Position numbers and translations under genes: made by a program
Shown: positions 9,610 through 19,300 of the stretch, piece by piece
Layout of the letters: each line of letters starts with the position of its first letter
Position numbering within the stretch: position 1 is the first letter of the stretch
Assembly: GCA_008636105.1 (NCBI GenBank)
Contig: VSDH01000001.1
Location: forward strand, 124,001 to 188,000
Source of the DNA: Candidatus Scalindua sediminis
GTDB taxonomy: Bacteria > Planctomycetota > Brocadiia > Brocadiales > Scalinduaceae
Direction: 5' to 3'
Length of the DNA stretch: 64,000 nt
Notes under the pieces: generated by a model
Told to the model about the DNA's origin: nothing
Databases searched by the model: none
The model's input: the letters and a program-made list of their open reading frames with translations, nothing else

Positions 9610-11235
9610 TTATTTATTAAATATATTTCTAAATAGCACCAGTCCGACAATGAAGTTGAAAACATTTGCTCCCCAGACAGAGGGAATTATTGGAAAAGTT
9701 ATGTTTTCCGCCAAAATTAATCCTGTTGCAACTAATGGATAATAAAAGAACAATATCAATATGAAGCTAACCCCTAAGCTAACAAGCATGCTACTACTTC
9801 TTGTCATTATGCCTAATGGGATTCCTATAAGCATAAACGTTAAACAAGAAAAAGAAGGTGATAATCGCTTGTGAATATTTAGTGACAACTCCCGTTTCAA
9901 TTTTTGTTTTCTCGCTCCTTCAATACGTTTAGAGAGGGTTAGATGTTCTTTTTCTAACTGTTTTTTAAGAAGGTCGGTTTCTTCTATAATTACCGTTGCT
10001 TTCTCAATCTTTTTGCTTTCCTCTCCTATTGATCTTTCGGCTATTAATATCTTTCTTTTTTTGTCTCGAATCCTTCGTTTTTCTTTTTCTATTATTTTTT
10101 TGATTAATAAAGTTTTTTTAAGAAATCCCTCTTCTCTCTTCTGTTTATCTTCTATTGTTTTAACGATTTCCCGGCTTTTGTTGTTCTCTTCATTTCTTTT
10201 TTCTTGCGTTATCCTATTTATATTATTTCTTGCTGCCTTTATATAGTTTCCAAAGATATTAATATCAAATTTCGCACGTTTTATTCTTCCTTCTTGCTTT
10301 GAGATATTTGCCTTTGAATTTTTTATTTCTAGTTGAGCATCCTCCAGTTTCTTTTCCACTTCTTTCTTTTTTTCATTTATAGAGGGAATTTCCCTCATCG
10401 TGATCTTGATAGTTTTTTCCGGGTCTTCAAAAAATGTTTTAGAAATTTTTAATTCATTGTCAACCTTTTCTCTTCGTATGAAAAGGTTGGTTAATGTAGC
10501 ATATTTAAGTGCTGTGTTGCGTACTCTTTGCCTTAAAGGTATATCAAACGTGGCTTCCTCAAAACTTCCCATTTTGGGTATATCTGTGCTGTTCTTAGTA
10601 CTTGGCTTGATAAATTCACCACGCCTTAACGTTAACAAAGCTATACTACCAGCATCATTGATTTCTATTTCACCTTCTTCTGCTAGTAGTATACTGACTA
10701 TATAATCTTCAGCAAACTCAAAGACAGCAATGTTTTTGTAAATACCATCTTCTACGTTGCTTATATAAATTTGATATGGGTGGAAATCAATCTTCTTATT
10801 TGCCGTTATAAAGTGTTTGGCAAGAACCTGCTTGACTGCCTTTTCTTGAAATTTCCTTACTTTGAAATATGACTTAGGTAATACCTCTGCATTCAGGTAT
10901 AAGGTTAATAGACTGAAAAATATCCCCGCAATGACTATGGGTGTAATTATTTTATGAAGATGTATACCAGCACTCCTGATTGCTGTAATTTCATTATCAG
11001 CACTCAGTCTTCCATAAGTCATAACTGTAGCCGTGAGTAAGGAAGAAGGTAAGGCATGTGGCAATGCATATATAGCCAGGAAAGGGATAATGTAAGTGAG
11101 GCTGGGTATATCGAGACCTTTATGGAGCAGTTGGATTGAAAATCCAAGTAACATCAAGAATTCAAAGCACAAGAGAGCTGGTATAAACGTCCTGAATAAT
11201 TCATATAATAAATATTTTTGCAAGGTATTAGTCAT
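9610..11235 (-). CDS. LptF/LptG (YjgP/YjgQ) family permease with coiled-coil insert
   Basis: The N-terminal membrane part (about 1-125) carries family features 'LYELFRTFIPALL', 'LPHALPSSLLTATVMTYGRLSADNEI' style helices and 'RSAGI'. A periplasmic beta domain follows, and the last 85 residues hold three membrane segments ('FMLIGIPLGIMTRSSS'). In LptFG, these permeases work with LptB to lift lipopolysaccharide from the inner membrane. The protein is 541 residues, far longer than the usual 350-400. The excess is a Lys/Glu/Arg-rich, heptad-like segment of about 180 residues (around 265-445) inserted before the C-terminal membrane half. It is divergent from the MsbA-like exporter. Confidence 0.85.
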   Translation of the reverse strand: MTNTLQKYLLYELFRTFIPALLCFEFLMLLGFSIQLLHKGLDIPSLTYIIPFLAIYALPHALPSSLLTATVMTYGRLSADNEITAIRSAGIHLHKIITPIVIAGIFFSLLTLYLNAEVLPKSYFKVRKFQEKAVKQVLAKHFITANKKIDFHPYQIYISNVEDGIYKNIAVFEFAEDYIVSILLAEEGEIEINDAGSIALLTLRRGEFIKPSTKNSTDIPKMGSFEEATFDIPLRQRVRNTALKYATLTNLFIRREKVDNELKISKTFFEDPEKTIKITMREIPSINEKKKEVEKKLEDAQLEIKNSKANISKQEGRIKRAKFDINIFGNYIKAARNNINRITQEKRNEENNKSREIVKTIEDKQKREEGFLKKTLLIKKIIEKEKRRIRDKKRKILIAERSIGEESKKIEKATVIIEETDLLKKQLEKEHLTLSKRIEGARKQKLKRELSLNIHKRLSPSFSCLTFMLIGIPLGIMTRSSSMLVSLGVSFILILFFYYPLVATGLILAENITFPIIPSVWGANVFNFIVGLVLFRNIFNK

Positions 11236-11383
11236 AATAAGAAGGCTGTTTTTGTGTCATGTAAGATGCTGAATATTAAGACTATAGAAAATGATTATAG
11301 CCATCTCACTTTGAGCAGGTCAATAAGAAATTGGCAGATATATTTGAATGAGAAATTGCCGGAAAAGATGGGTAATCTTTTTA

Positions 11384-11411
11384 TTGACAAAATGCTTTTG
11401 CTTGATAACAT
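11384..11411 (+). promoter_or_regulatory. Candidate promoter for the MsbA-rfbD-uvrA genes
   Basis: TTGACA (11384-11389) and TAACAT (11406-11411) are 16 bases apart. The predicted transcript starts near 11418, about 35 bases before the exporter start codon. The -35 box is perfect and the -10 box is weaker. Confidence 0.45.
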
Positions 11412-11452
11412 CAATTTGAAGAATTTATAAAATAAGGTTTTATATTTGCCCT

Positions 11453-13339
11453 ATGTTGAAAAATAAAAACAACATGATTAGTGAATGTGCCAGATTATTT
11501 TCGTATGCAAAACCTCACTGGAAAATGTTTGCATTAACCCTAATGTGCATGGGTCTTTTTACGTTATTTAATGGTGCCCAACTGGCGTTGGTTAAGCCAG
11601 TAATAGATCGTTTGATACGGGGGGGGACAATTGATTTTTCGTCGGAGGAGCATAGTATACAGAAACAAAAAGATTCAGGAGTTATCGCAGACAATTTAAA
11701 AAAGAAAGCTGTTGGCAAAATTAAAGGTACTGTATTCATGTCGAAATTAGATAAATTGTCAAAAAAGATGACAAGTTCGTTCACCTACATAGGTGTCCTT
11801 GCTGCTATTATAGCCCCTTTCATCTTCGCCTTTTATTATTCTCAACAGTATTTAAAAAGCTATGTTATGTGGAGTGTCCTCATTGATATTCGTAATCAGC
11901 TATGTGAACATTTACTACCACAATCACTAAGTTATTTTGAAGATAGGAGGAGTGGTGATTTGATTTCCAGGCTGACCAATGATATTACTACAACGCAGTA
12001 TGGTCTTATGATGCTGTTTGATAGTATTATCCTTCAACCAATGCGATTGTTATGCGGATTGGGATTGGCCTTCTACTTCAGTTGGAAGTTATCACTATTA
12101 ACATTTGTGGCGTTTCCACTCATTATAATACCTGTATTAATATTCGGCAGAAAAATAAAGAAATATGGAATGAAGAGTTTAAAACATTTGGGAGAACTAA
12201 CTGATGCAATGAAAGAAATGTTTACTGGAATAAGAATTGTAAAGGCATTTAAGATGGAAAATGAGGAAAGTATGGAATTCAGAAATATAAATTCCAGATT
12301 CTTCAAAAGGATGATGCAGACAGTAAAGGCAAAAGCTTTGAATACAAGTACCACCGAGTTTATTTATTCATTGGGGTTAGCCGCAATTATAATCTTTGGT
12401 GGTTATGTTGTCACAACCAACAGGATTACCCCGGGGGATCTTGGGGGATTTGTCGCAGTAACAGGCTTTATGATACTCACATCAATAAAAAAGCTGGCTA
12501 AATGTTATGGTAATCTTCAGGAATCATTAGCTGGTGCAAGCCGAGTATTTGAATTACTCGACCAGAAACCTTCAATAACAGATCACCCCGATGCTATAGA
12601 ATTGAAAAAGATAGAGAAAGGTATTGCATTTAAAAACGTGAGTTTTTCATATGACAGCACATTAGTCCTCAGGGATATTAATCTTACAGTAGATAAGGGA
12701 CAGATAATTGCCATTGTCGGGGAAAGTGGGGCAGGAAAATCTACTTTGCTCGACCTTATTCCTCGCTTTTACGAACCATTAAGCGGGACTATTGAAATCG
12801 ACGGTATAGATATCAATTTAATTAAGTGTGATTCACTTTTGGAACAAATTGCAATTGTCAGTCAACAGACATTCCTCTTTAACAGAAGTTTTACTGCCAA
12901 CATCTTGTGCGGACGAAGGGATGCAAGTTTTGAAGAAATAGAGGACGCGGCAAGAGCAGCTAACATACATGATTTTATCATAGGCCTTCCAAAGGGTTAT
13001 GACACCGTAGTAGGAGAGCAAGGCGTAAAACTATCCGGTGGCCAAAGACAGCGAGTAACTATAGCAAGGGCAATATTAAAAAATGCACCTATCTTAATCT
13101 TGGATGAAGCTACCTCTTCTTTAGATTCTGAATCTGAAAAACTTGTTCAAGAAGCGTTGGATAATTTGATAAAAACTAAAACAACGTTTGTTATCGCACA
13201 CCGCCTATCAACCATACGTCATGCAAACAGGATAGTTGTCTTGAAAAGTGGTTGCATTGTTGAAAGCGGTACACATGATGAGTTGATAAAGAAAGAAGGT
13301 GAATATAAAAAGATATATAGAATACAGTTTGAAACATAA
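11453..13339 (+). CDS. ABC exporter, MsbA-like lipid flippase (fused permease-ATPase)
   Basis: A 628-residue half-transporter. The N-terminal ABC-exporter membrane domain (about 20-360) is followed by the ATPase with Walker A 'GESGAGKST', Q-loop 'IVSQQTFLFN', signature 'LSGGQRQRV', Walker B 'ILILDEATSSLDSE' and H-loop 'AHRLST'. A polar stretch of about 60 residues between the first two membrane helices is longer than in E. coli MsbA. The divergent neighbour is an LptF/G-type permease, which fits a role in lipid A or glycolipid export (inference). An alternative ATG lies at 11474. Confidence 0.88.
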   Translation: MLKNKNNMISECARLFSYAKPHWKMFALTLMCMGLFTLFNGAQLALVKPVIDRLIRGGTIDFSSEEHSIQKQKDSGVIADNLKKKAVGKIKGTVFMSKLDKLSKKMTSSFTYIGVLAAIIAPFIFAFYYSQQYLKSYVMWSVLIDIRNQLCEHLLPQSLSYFEDRRSGDLISRLTNDITTTQYGLMMLFDSIILQPMRLLCGLGLAFYFSWKLSLLTFVAFPLIIIPVLIFGRKIKKYGMKSLKHLGELTDAMKEMFTGIRIVKAFKMENEESMEFRNINSRFFKRMMQTVKAKALNTSTTEFIYSLGLAAIIIFGGYVVTTNRITPGDLGGFVAVTGFMILTSIKKLAKCYGNLQESLAGASRVFELLDQKPSITDHPDAIELKKIEKGIAFKNVSFSYDSTLVLRDINLTVDKGQIIAIVGESGAGKSTLLDLIPRFYEPLSGTIEIDGIDINLIKCDSLLEQIAIVSQQTFLFNRSFTANILCGRRDASFEEIEDAARAANIHDFIIGLPKGYDTVVGEQGVKLSGGQRQRVTIARAILKNAPILILDEATSSLDSESEKLVQEALDNLIKTKTTFVIAHRLSTIRHANRIVVLKSGCIVESGTHDELIKKEGEYKKIYRIQFET

Positions 13340-13367
13340 AGCCAGACGGCCATAGAAATCAAATATT

Positions 13368-14210
13368 ATGAAAGTATTAGTTACGGGGTCGCACGGTATG
13401 TTGGGCACAGACCTTATAAATTTGCTTCGAGGAAAGAATTTAAAAGTTATAGATGCCCCGCATGAAGGAGAATTTGACGTCGCATATGAAGATGAAGTAT
13501 TGCACTTTATCTTAAAGTGTATGCCAGACGTTATTATCAATTGTGCAGCTTTTACCGATGTAGACAGGTGTGAAACTGAAAGTAAAATAGCATACAAGGT
13601 TAATGCACTAGGACCAAAAAACATTGCGATTGCTGCAAAAAGGTGTGACGCAAAGATTGTTCAAATAAGCACGGATTTTGTGTTTGATGGACATAGTGGT
13701 AGACCCTATGTTGAAGAAGATCTACCCAATCCGTTGTCAGAATACGGTAAGTCAAAACTTGAGGGTGAAAGAAATGTTCAGAATAACAGCGATATGTATT
13801 TGATAGTAAGGACTTCATGGCTGTTTGGACGGAGTGGAACAAACTACGTAGAAAAAATGATAGAACTTGCAAAAAAAAATAAGGAACTCTCCATTGTTAA
13901 CGACGAAATAGGTTCGCCCACATATACAGTCGACCTGGCAGAGGCATTGTGGACATTAATAGAGCAAAAATATGAAGGTATCTTCCATGTCGCTAATGAA
14001 GGTAATTGCTCACGTCTTGAATGGGCAAGGAAAATTTTTGAAATAATGGATTACAATATAAATATCCATCCAATAGATTCATCTCAATATAAACGCCCCG
14101 CAAAGGTCCCTCTGAATTCAGTCCTGAATTGTCAAAAACTTACTAAGGTTACAGGATTTCGAATGAGGCATTGGGAAGAAGCATTAAGTGCATACCTGAA
14201 TAAACAATAA
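13368..14210 (+). CDS. rfbD: dTDP-4-dehydrorhamnose reductase
   Basis: A 280-residue SDR-type enzyme with the nucleotide-binding motif 'VTGSHGMLGTDL', 'DVIINCAAFTDVDRCE', the active-site Tyr-Lys in 'SEYGKSKLEGE', and 'QISTDFVFDG' typical of RfbD/RmlD. It catalyses the last reduction of dTDP-L-rhamnose synthesis for surface polysaccharide. It lies 28 bases after the exporter and 6 bases before uvrA, so it is probably in the same transcript. The other rml genes are not in the window. Confidence 0.92.
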   Translation: MKVLVTGSHGMLGTDLINLLRGKNLKVIDAPHEGEFDVAYEDEVLHFILKCMPDVIINCAAFTDVDRCETESKIAYKVNALGPKNIAIAAKRCDAKIVQISTDFVFDGHSGRPYVEEDLPNPLSEYGKSKLEGERNVQNNSDMYLIVRTSWLFGRSGTNYVEKMIELAKKNKELSIVNDEIGSPTYTVDLAEALWTLIEQKYEGIFHVANEGNCSRLEWARKIFEIMDYNINIHPIDSSQYKRPAKVPLNSVLNCQKLTKVTGFRMRHWEEALSAYLNKQ

Positions 14211-14216
14211 ACACAC

Positions 14217-17180
14217 ATGAGAAAATCAATAGTTGCTCGTGGCATCAGAGTACACAACCTAAAGAATATTAACATCGAGATCCCTTTGCGTAAACTAATC
14301 GTGATAACCGGTGTCAGCGGTTCAGGCAAATCTAGTCTGGCTTTTGATACTCTATATGCCGAAGGTCAGAGACGGTACGTGCAATCTTTTTCGGCATATG
14401 CCCGCCAATTTCTGGAGAGGATGGACAAGCCTGACGTAGACCATATAGTAGGCATACCTCCTGCGATTGCAATCGAACAGAAAAATCCTGTAAAGAACCG
14501 CCGTTCCACAGTTGGAACTGCAACCGAAATAAATGATTATCTACGACTCCTTTTCGCACGCATAGGTAAAACTTACTGCGTAAAGTGTGGTGAAATTGTT
14601 CAAAATGACACGGTATCTCAGATCTCAAATTACATACTATCTCTTCCAAAGGATACCAGATTTCTTATTACGTTTCCAATTACGATCAGTAAAAAAATTT
14701 CCAATAAAATGCAAGAGTCATCTTTAAGGGAACGGGGCATAATTAGAATACTTGCAGATAATAATATCATAGATATTTCATCTCCACCGGAAGGTTTTGA
14801 TATACGTAAATACAACTCAGTTGCGGGAATAGTAGATAGATTGGTGGTAGGGAAAGAGATTAAGAGCCGCCTGATAGATGGCCTTGAAACTGCGTATAGG
14901 CTGGGCTCCGGGTATTTAGGCATTTTTCTTATGACCGGGGATGTGTCAGAGACTGGCAGGATATTGTCGAATAAACCACAACTCAATACAGATTCAAAAG
15001 GTATGATTAGTAAAGAGTATATTACATCAACTCCTTTTGTTAAGAATCTTGCAAATAAGAAGATTAAGACCGTTCTTATAGATAATATAAAGTATACCGA
15101 ATTACCGTTTAGTAGTCATTTCTGTTGTAATAATTGCAATATAGAGTACAAAACACAAACACCCCATTTGTTTTCTTTTAATAACCCTTTAGGTGCTTGC
15201 CCAAAATGCCAGGGTTTTGGTCATACTATAGAAATAGATATGGACCTGGTAATACCTGATAAAACAAAAACCATTAATGAAGGGGCAATAGCTCCCTGGA
15301 ATACACTCGCTTACGGTGATTTGCTTGAAGAATTACAGGCAGCTGCACCCAGACATAATATCCCTCTAAATACACCCTTATATAAACTGAATAGAAACCA
15401 GATAAAATTAATTAAAGAAGGCACAAAAGACTTTTGCGGTATCAATGAATTTTTCGATTGGTTAGAGGGGAAGAAGTATAAAATGCACGTTCGAGTACTT
15501 CTTAGTAGATATCGCAGTTATGCCGTATGTTCAGAATGCAATGGTACCAGGTTAAATCCGTCTGCTCATAACGTAAGGATTAATCATTTGAACATTTCAG
15601 ATATATGCAAAATGTCTATTGACGATACCTATAACTTATTTAAAGAAATAAAGCTCACAAGATTCGAGGAGGAAGTAGCAAGACTCATATTACTGGAAAT
15701 AAAGAAAAGGCTTGGGTACATGGTTAAAGTTGGATTGGGATATTTGGCGCTGGATCGGATGACTAGAACCCTATCAGGTGGTGAGGCACAAAGAGTAAAC
15801 CTGACCACTTCACTCGGCGCATCGCTTGTTAACACATTATATATTCTGGACGAACCAAGTATTGGACTGCATCCAAGGGATACCAAACGTCTTATCAATA
15901 TACTAAAACAACTTAGAGATATTGGAAACACGGTTGTGGTAGTCGAGCACGATAGAGAAATAATCAAGTCTACAGACTTCTTAATAGACCTTGGTCCGGG
16001 AGCAGGCAGAAACGGCGGTGACGTAGTTTATAGTGGAAATACTAAAAACATACCCTCCGGAAACAGTTCAATAACAGGCCGGTATTTGAAAGGTAACAAG
16101 AAGATTGAACAGCCTTTGGCCAGGAGAAAAATCACAGGAGACAATATCGAGATTACGTGTGCATCAGAAAATAATTTGAAAAATATTGATGTGTACTTTC
16201 CCCTTAAAGTATTTGTTTGCGTGACAGGTGTGTCGGGTTCGGGTAAAAGTACTCTTGTTCAGGACACACTGTACGGTGCCCTTAAAAGGAAAATGGGTAT
16301 ATATCATGGTCTTATAGGAAGCCATAAAAATATAAACATCAACGGCCATATAGATGACGTAATCATGGTGGATCAATCGCCTATTGGTCGAACACCCAGG
16401 TCAAACCCCGTTACATACGTAAAGGTATTTGATTTTATAAGAAAGATATTCGCCTCTACCAGAGAAGCAAGGTTGCGTAACTATACTCCGAGTTCTTTTT
16501 CTTTTAACGTTAAAGGAGGGAGATGTGATTATTGTGACGGCTGTGGTTATATAAAGGTAGATATGCAGTTTCTTGCCGATATATATGTAACTTGCGACCA
16601 GTGTCACGGCAAGCGTTTCAGGAAAGATATTCTGGCTGCAAACTATAAAAGAAAAAACATTCATGAAGTTTTAGAAATGACCGTAAAAGAGGCAATGGAG
16701 TTCTTTTCTACACGCCCTGGGCGTGCCTTAACCTCAGAAATGAGCATGGGCTTATTCAGAGCTCTAACACACATTAAAAAAGGATTACAATACCTTGAGG
16801 ATACAGGGTTGGGCTACTTAAGATTGGGACAACCAGCAACAACACTTTCCGGGGGCGAGGCACAACGGCTGAAATTAGCAACCTATATGGCAAAAGGCAA
16901 AGGCGAAGAAATACTCTTTATCTTCGATGAGCCTACAACAGGTCTGCATTTCGATGATATAAGGAAACTGCTTGATTGTTTCCAGAACCTCATCAATAAT
17001 GGACACTCTGTAATAGTTATTGAACACAACCTTGATGTTATAAAATGTGCTGACCATATCATTGACCTTGGACCTGAAGGTGGAGATGAAGGCGGTTATG
17101 TGGTAGGATACGGCACGCCGGAGAAGATCGTTAAATTAAAAAAGTCTCACACCGGAAAGTATCTTAAAGAATACATATGA
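14217..17180 (+). CDS. uvrA: Excinuclease ABC subunit A
   Basis: A 987-residue protein with two ABC ATPase modules. Module 1 has Walker A 'GVSGSGKSSLAFDTLYAEG', the UvrA motif 'RRYVQSFSAYARQFLE', zinc-finger Cys pairs ('CPKCQGFGH', 'CSECNGTRL') and signature 'TLSGGEAQRVNL'. Module 2 has 'TGVSGSGKSTLVQDTLYG', Cys motifs 'CDYCDGCGY' and 'CDQCHGKRF', and 'TLSGGEAQRLKLA'. It recognises DNA damage for nucleotide excision repair with UvrB. It is somewhat longer than E. coli UvrA (940). The ATG has no clear ribosome binding site and sits 6 bases after rfbD. Confidence 0.97.
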   Translation: MRKSIVARGIRVHNLKNINIEIPLRKLIVITGVSGSGKSSLAFDTLYAEGQRRYVQSFSAYARQFLERMDKPDVDHIVGIPPAIAIEQKNPVKNRRSTVGTATEINDYLRLLFARIGKTYCVKCGEIVQNDTVSQISNYILSLPKDTRFLITFPITISKKISNKMQESSLRERGIIRILADNNIIDISSPPEGFDIRKYNSVAGIVDRLVVGKEIKSRLIDGLETAYRLGSGYLGIFLMTGDVSETGRILSNKPQLNTDSKGMISKEYITSTPFVKNLANKKIKTVLIDNIKYTELPFSSHFCCNNCNIEYKTQTPHLFSFNNPLGACPKCQGFGHTIEIDMDLVIPDKTKTINEGAIAPWNTLAYGDLLEELQAAAPRHNIPLNTPLYKLNRNQIKLIKEGTKDFCGINEFFDWLEGKKYKMHVRVLLSRYRSYAVCSECNGTRLNPSAHNVRINHLNISDICKMSIDDTYNLFKEIKLTRFEEEVARLILLEIKKRLGYMVKVGLGYLALDRMTRTLSGGEAQRVNLTTSLGASLVNTLYILDEPSIGLHPRDTKRLINILKQLRDIGNTVVVVEHDREIIKSTDFLIDLGPGAGRNGGDVVYSGNTKNIPSGNSSITGRYLKGNKKIEQPLARRKITGDNIEITCASENNLKNIDVYFPLKVFVCVTGVSGSGKSTLVQDTLYGALKRKMGIYHGLIGSHKNININGHIDDVIMVDQSPIGRTPRSNPVTYVKVFDFIRKIFASTREARLRNYTPSSFSFNVKGGRCDYCDGCGYIKVDMQFLADIYVTCDQCHGKRFRKDILAANYKRKNIHEVLEMTVKEAMEFFSTRPGRALTSEMSMGLFRALTHIKKGLQYLEDTGLGYLRLGQPATTLSGGEAQRLKLATYMAKGKGEEILFIFDEPTTGLHFDDIRKLLDCFQNLINNGHSVIVIEHNLDVIKCADHIIDLGPEGGDEGGYVVGYGTPEKIVKLKKSHTGKYLKEYI

Positions 17181-17646
17181 GGGAGAGCTGTTTACTTTGT
17201 AACTGGCTAACGCCGACTGTTTTTCGTCTCTCATCATCAAAAATAAATGTCGAATAACGAACATCCCTGCCCGACGAGACTGCGTCGCAATGTCATCCCG
17301 AACTTGTTTCGGGATCTCTAAGGTTGCTAGCCTACTGTAATCATTAGATTCTGAATCAATACTGAAACAAGTTCAGCACAGGATTCAGAATGACAAAATA
17401 GGCATTTCCTTTATTATGACACAGTCTCGACGGCAGGCGGGGAATTTCGAATTATGAAATAAAAATATTCATTCTTTCTGTGATTTTTCGTTCTTTATTC
17501 ATCATTCATTGTTCTACATTCCCCGCCTGCCCTGTCCGTCCGACAGGTGGGCGTCGGGCAGGGATATTTAGTATGGCAGCTTGTATTTTTTTGCTCACTT
17601 TTTCTTGGTCCTTGCTTCTTTCTCAGCTTCTCCGTCTCCTCTCCGC
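17181..17646. repeat. Gene-free stretch of nested GC-rich inverted repeats
   Basis: This 466-base gap between the convergent uvrA and nadA genes has no credible gene. CCCTGCCCGACGAGACTG at 17265-17282 is inversely repeated with gaps by the segment at 17422-17440. GGCAGGCGGGGAAT (17432-17445) is exactly inverted at 17518-17531, and CGTCGGGCAGGGAT at 17552-17565 inverts the start of the first copy. A 'gtcatcccgaacttgtttcgggatct' type repeat lies inside (from about 17292), with a related GTCATTCTGAATC-type end near 17395. It looks like repeats inserted into repeats, and may also serve as a transcription stop. Confidence 0.65.
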
Positions 17647-18606
17647 TCAAGACAGGTCCAACATCCTTTGAATTGTCTGCCTTGCCTTTACCGCTATTTC
17701 TTTAGGGACTGTAATAACGTAATGAATATCCTCCAGTGACCATAATACTTTCTCCAGTGTATTCAATTTCATGTTAGGACAATCAGATAAAGGTGTGACA
17801 GGTATAAATGTCTTATCAGGATTTTCTTTACGCAGTCGATGCAGTATTCCTATTTCAGTACCGATTATGAATTCCTTTGTATGGTTGCCACTAGCATACT
17901 TTATAATTCCTGTGGTACTGGCAACATGGTCTGCCAGAGAAATCACATCAGGCGTGCACTCGGGATGAACGACTACCTTTGCCTTTGGGTGTTCGGATTT
18001 TAATTTGACTAATTGCTCAGCAAGTATCCTGTGATGAGAGGGGCAATATCCATCCCAGAAAATCATCTTTCGACTTAAGCATGATGAAACGTATGCACCA
18101 AGACTTTTATCAGGAACAAATAATATATCTTCATTTTCTGGAATAGATGATACAATCTTTATAGCGTTTGATGAGGTACAACATACGTCACTTTCCGCCT
18201 TAACTGCCGCAGTACTATTAACGTAACATACCACCTTGGCATTTGGATAATGTTTCTTTTTCTCCCTCAGTTCTCTCGCCGTGATCATAGCTGCCATAGG
18301 GCATCCGGCATGTTCATCTGGCATGATAACGGTCTTATCCGGGCATAATATTGCTGCAGTCTCCGCCATGAAATGTACACCGCAAAATACTATTAAGTCC
18401 GCATCTGTCTTTGCGGCCTGCTGAGATAGTCCTAAGGAATCACCAACAAAATCAGCAATGTCCTGTATCTCGCCACGCTGGTAATTGTGTGCCAGGATAA
18501 TTGCGTTATGTTTCTTCTTTAGTTCAAATACCCTTTCAACAATCGGATCAGACAATTTGTAACTCCCTGCAACAATTAAAGACGCGTAGTCCATATTATC
18601 ATTCAA
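17647..18606 (-). CDS. nadA: Quinolinate synthase
   Basis: A 319-residue protein with NadA hallmarks: 'AIILAHNYQRGEIQDIADFVGDSLGLS', 'IVFCGVHFMAETA', 'MPDEHAGCPMA', 'VVHPECTPDVI' and 'DCPNMKLNTL', including the three Cys that bind the [4Fe-4S] cluster. It condenses iminoaspartate with dihydroxyacetone phosphate to quinolinate in NAD synthesis. nadB and nadC are not adjacent. An internal ATG at residue 5 is an alternative start, and no strong ribosome binding site is visible for either. Confidence 0.95.
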   Translation of the reverse strand: MNDNMDYASLIVAGSYKLSDPIVERVFELKKKHNAIILAHNYQRGEIQDIADFVGDSLGLSQQAAKTDADLIVFCGVHFMAETAAILCPDKTVIMPDEHAGCPMAAMITARELREKKKHYPNAKVVCYVNSTAAVKAESDVCCTSSNAIKIVSSIPENEDILFVPDKSLGAYVSSCLSRKMIFWDGYCPSHHRILAEQLVKLKSEHPKAKVVVHPECTPDVISLADHVASTTGIIKYASGNHTKEFIIGTEIGILHRLRKENPDKTFIPVTPLSDCPNMKLNTLEKVLWSLEDIHYVITVPKEIAVKARQTIQRMLDLS

Positions 18607-18648
18607 AAGTTTTATTTTTACAACAAATTTTTATATATAGTTCACCGC

Positions 18649-18675
18649 TCCTGCCAAACTACCCGTCGGGCAGGA
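18649..18675. repeat. GC-rich hairpin repeat (CCTGCC/GGCAGG family)
   Basis: TCCTGCC (18649-18655) and GGCAGGA (18669-18675) form a hairpin in AT-rich DNA upstream of nadA. Related arms appear near 17430, 17525, 29815, 30514 and 51925, so this is one member of a dispersed family. Confidence 0.55.
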
Positions 18676-18848
18676 AGCTCGCAAGAACGTAGAAAAAACG
18701 TAAGGACAATCAAATAAAAAGATTTAGTAAAGAAACTAATATTTGATTTGTTTTTAGATTAAAAATAAGACTAAGCTTTGGCTAGGGCGAGGCAAAAAAA
18801 TGAATAGATTTGGTAATACAGGTTTGTTAAAAGTCCTTGTTTGAAATA

Positions 18849-18922
18849 TGGGCGATACTGGACTTGAACCAGTGACCCCTTGCTTGTCGAGCAAGTGCTC
18901 TAGCCAACTGAGCTAATCGCCC
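18849..18922 (-). tRNA. tRNA-Val (anticodon GAC)
   Basis: Read on the minus strand, all four arms fold. The acceptor GGGCGAT pairs with ATCGCCC and A is the discriminator. The D arm is GCTC/GAGC, the anticodon stem CTTGC/GCAAG with loop TCGACAA, the variable loop is short, and the T arm is ACTGG/CCAGT around TTCAAGT. The anticodon GAC reads valine GUC/GUU codons. The 3' CCA is not encoded. The base before the anticodon (position 33) is C, not the nearly universal U; a misread base or a real oddity are both possible. Confidence 0.9.
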
Positions 18923-19214
18923 ATGTAATATGGATAGTTGAATTCGAACAAGGTATTATGAAATCATGGAGTGGGAATATTAAACTTTTTATGAATGCGG
19001 ATTTCCTTGCTCTATATTCAACATTCTTTCTTGTGGTTTTTATCTTAGCAAAGACAGATTTAGTGTCAAGGAAATTTAAACATCAGGATATGTAGGGATA
19101 TAACAGGCCCGCCATAGCTTCCTTGCGTAAGCTAGGAATGGGGGCAAGCAAGATATGGTTTGGGGTGGGGTAATATATATGATTCTTTTCATAGAATACT
19201 TTATCATCTAAACA

Positions 19215-19245
19215 TAAAAAAGAGCGGAATAAAGTTTCGCTCTTT
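19215..19245 (-). terminator. Rho-independent terminator downstream of the pseudopilin gene
   Basis: On the minus strand AAAGAGCG (19245-19238) pairs with CGCTCTTT (19226-19219) around an 11-base loop and is followed by a T-run (complement of 19216-19221). It lies about 55 bases past the pseudopilin stop. A second small hairpin, GCCTCGTT-GAACGAGGC, sits between them at about 19274-19290. Confidence 0.7.
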
Positions 19246-19300
19246 GTTCGCCTAATATCAAAAAACAATGATTGCCTCGTTGAACGAGGCGGCGGCCTCT

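Noticed and set aside
11218-11430. A 70-codon frame between the permease and the MsbA-like gene
   Set aside because: It overlaps the divergent promoter region, has no ribosome binding site and no family likeness.
18849-18922. Reading the tRNA anticodon as CGA (Ser) by shifting the loop one base so that U33 is kept
   Set aside because: The shifted anticodon stem does not pair, while the GAC reading gives five perfect pairs and a valine-type body.
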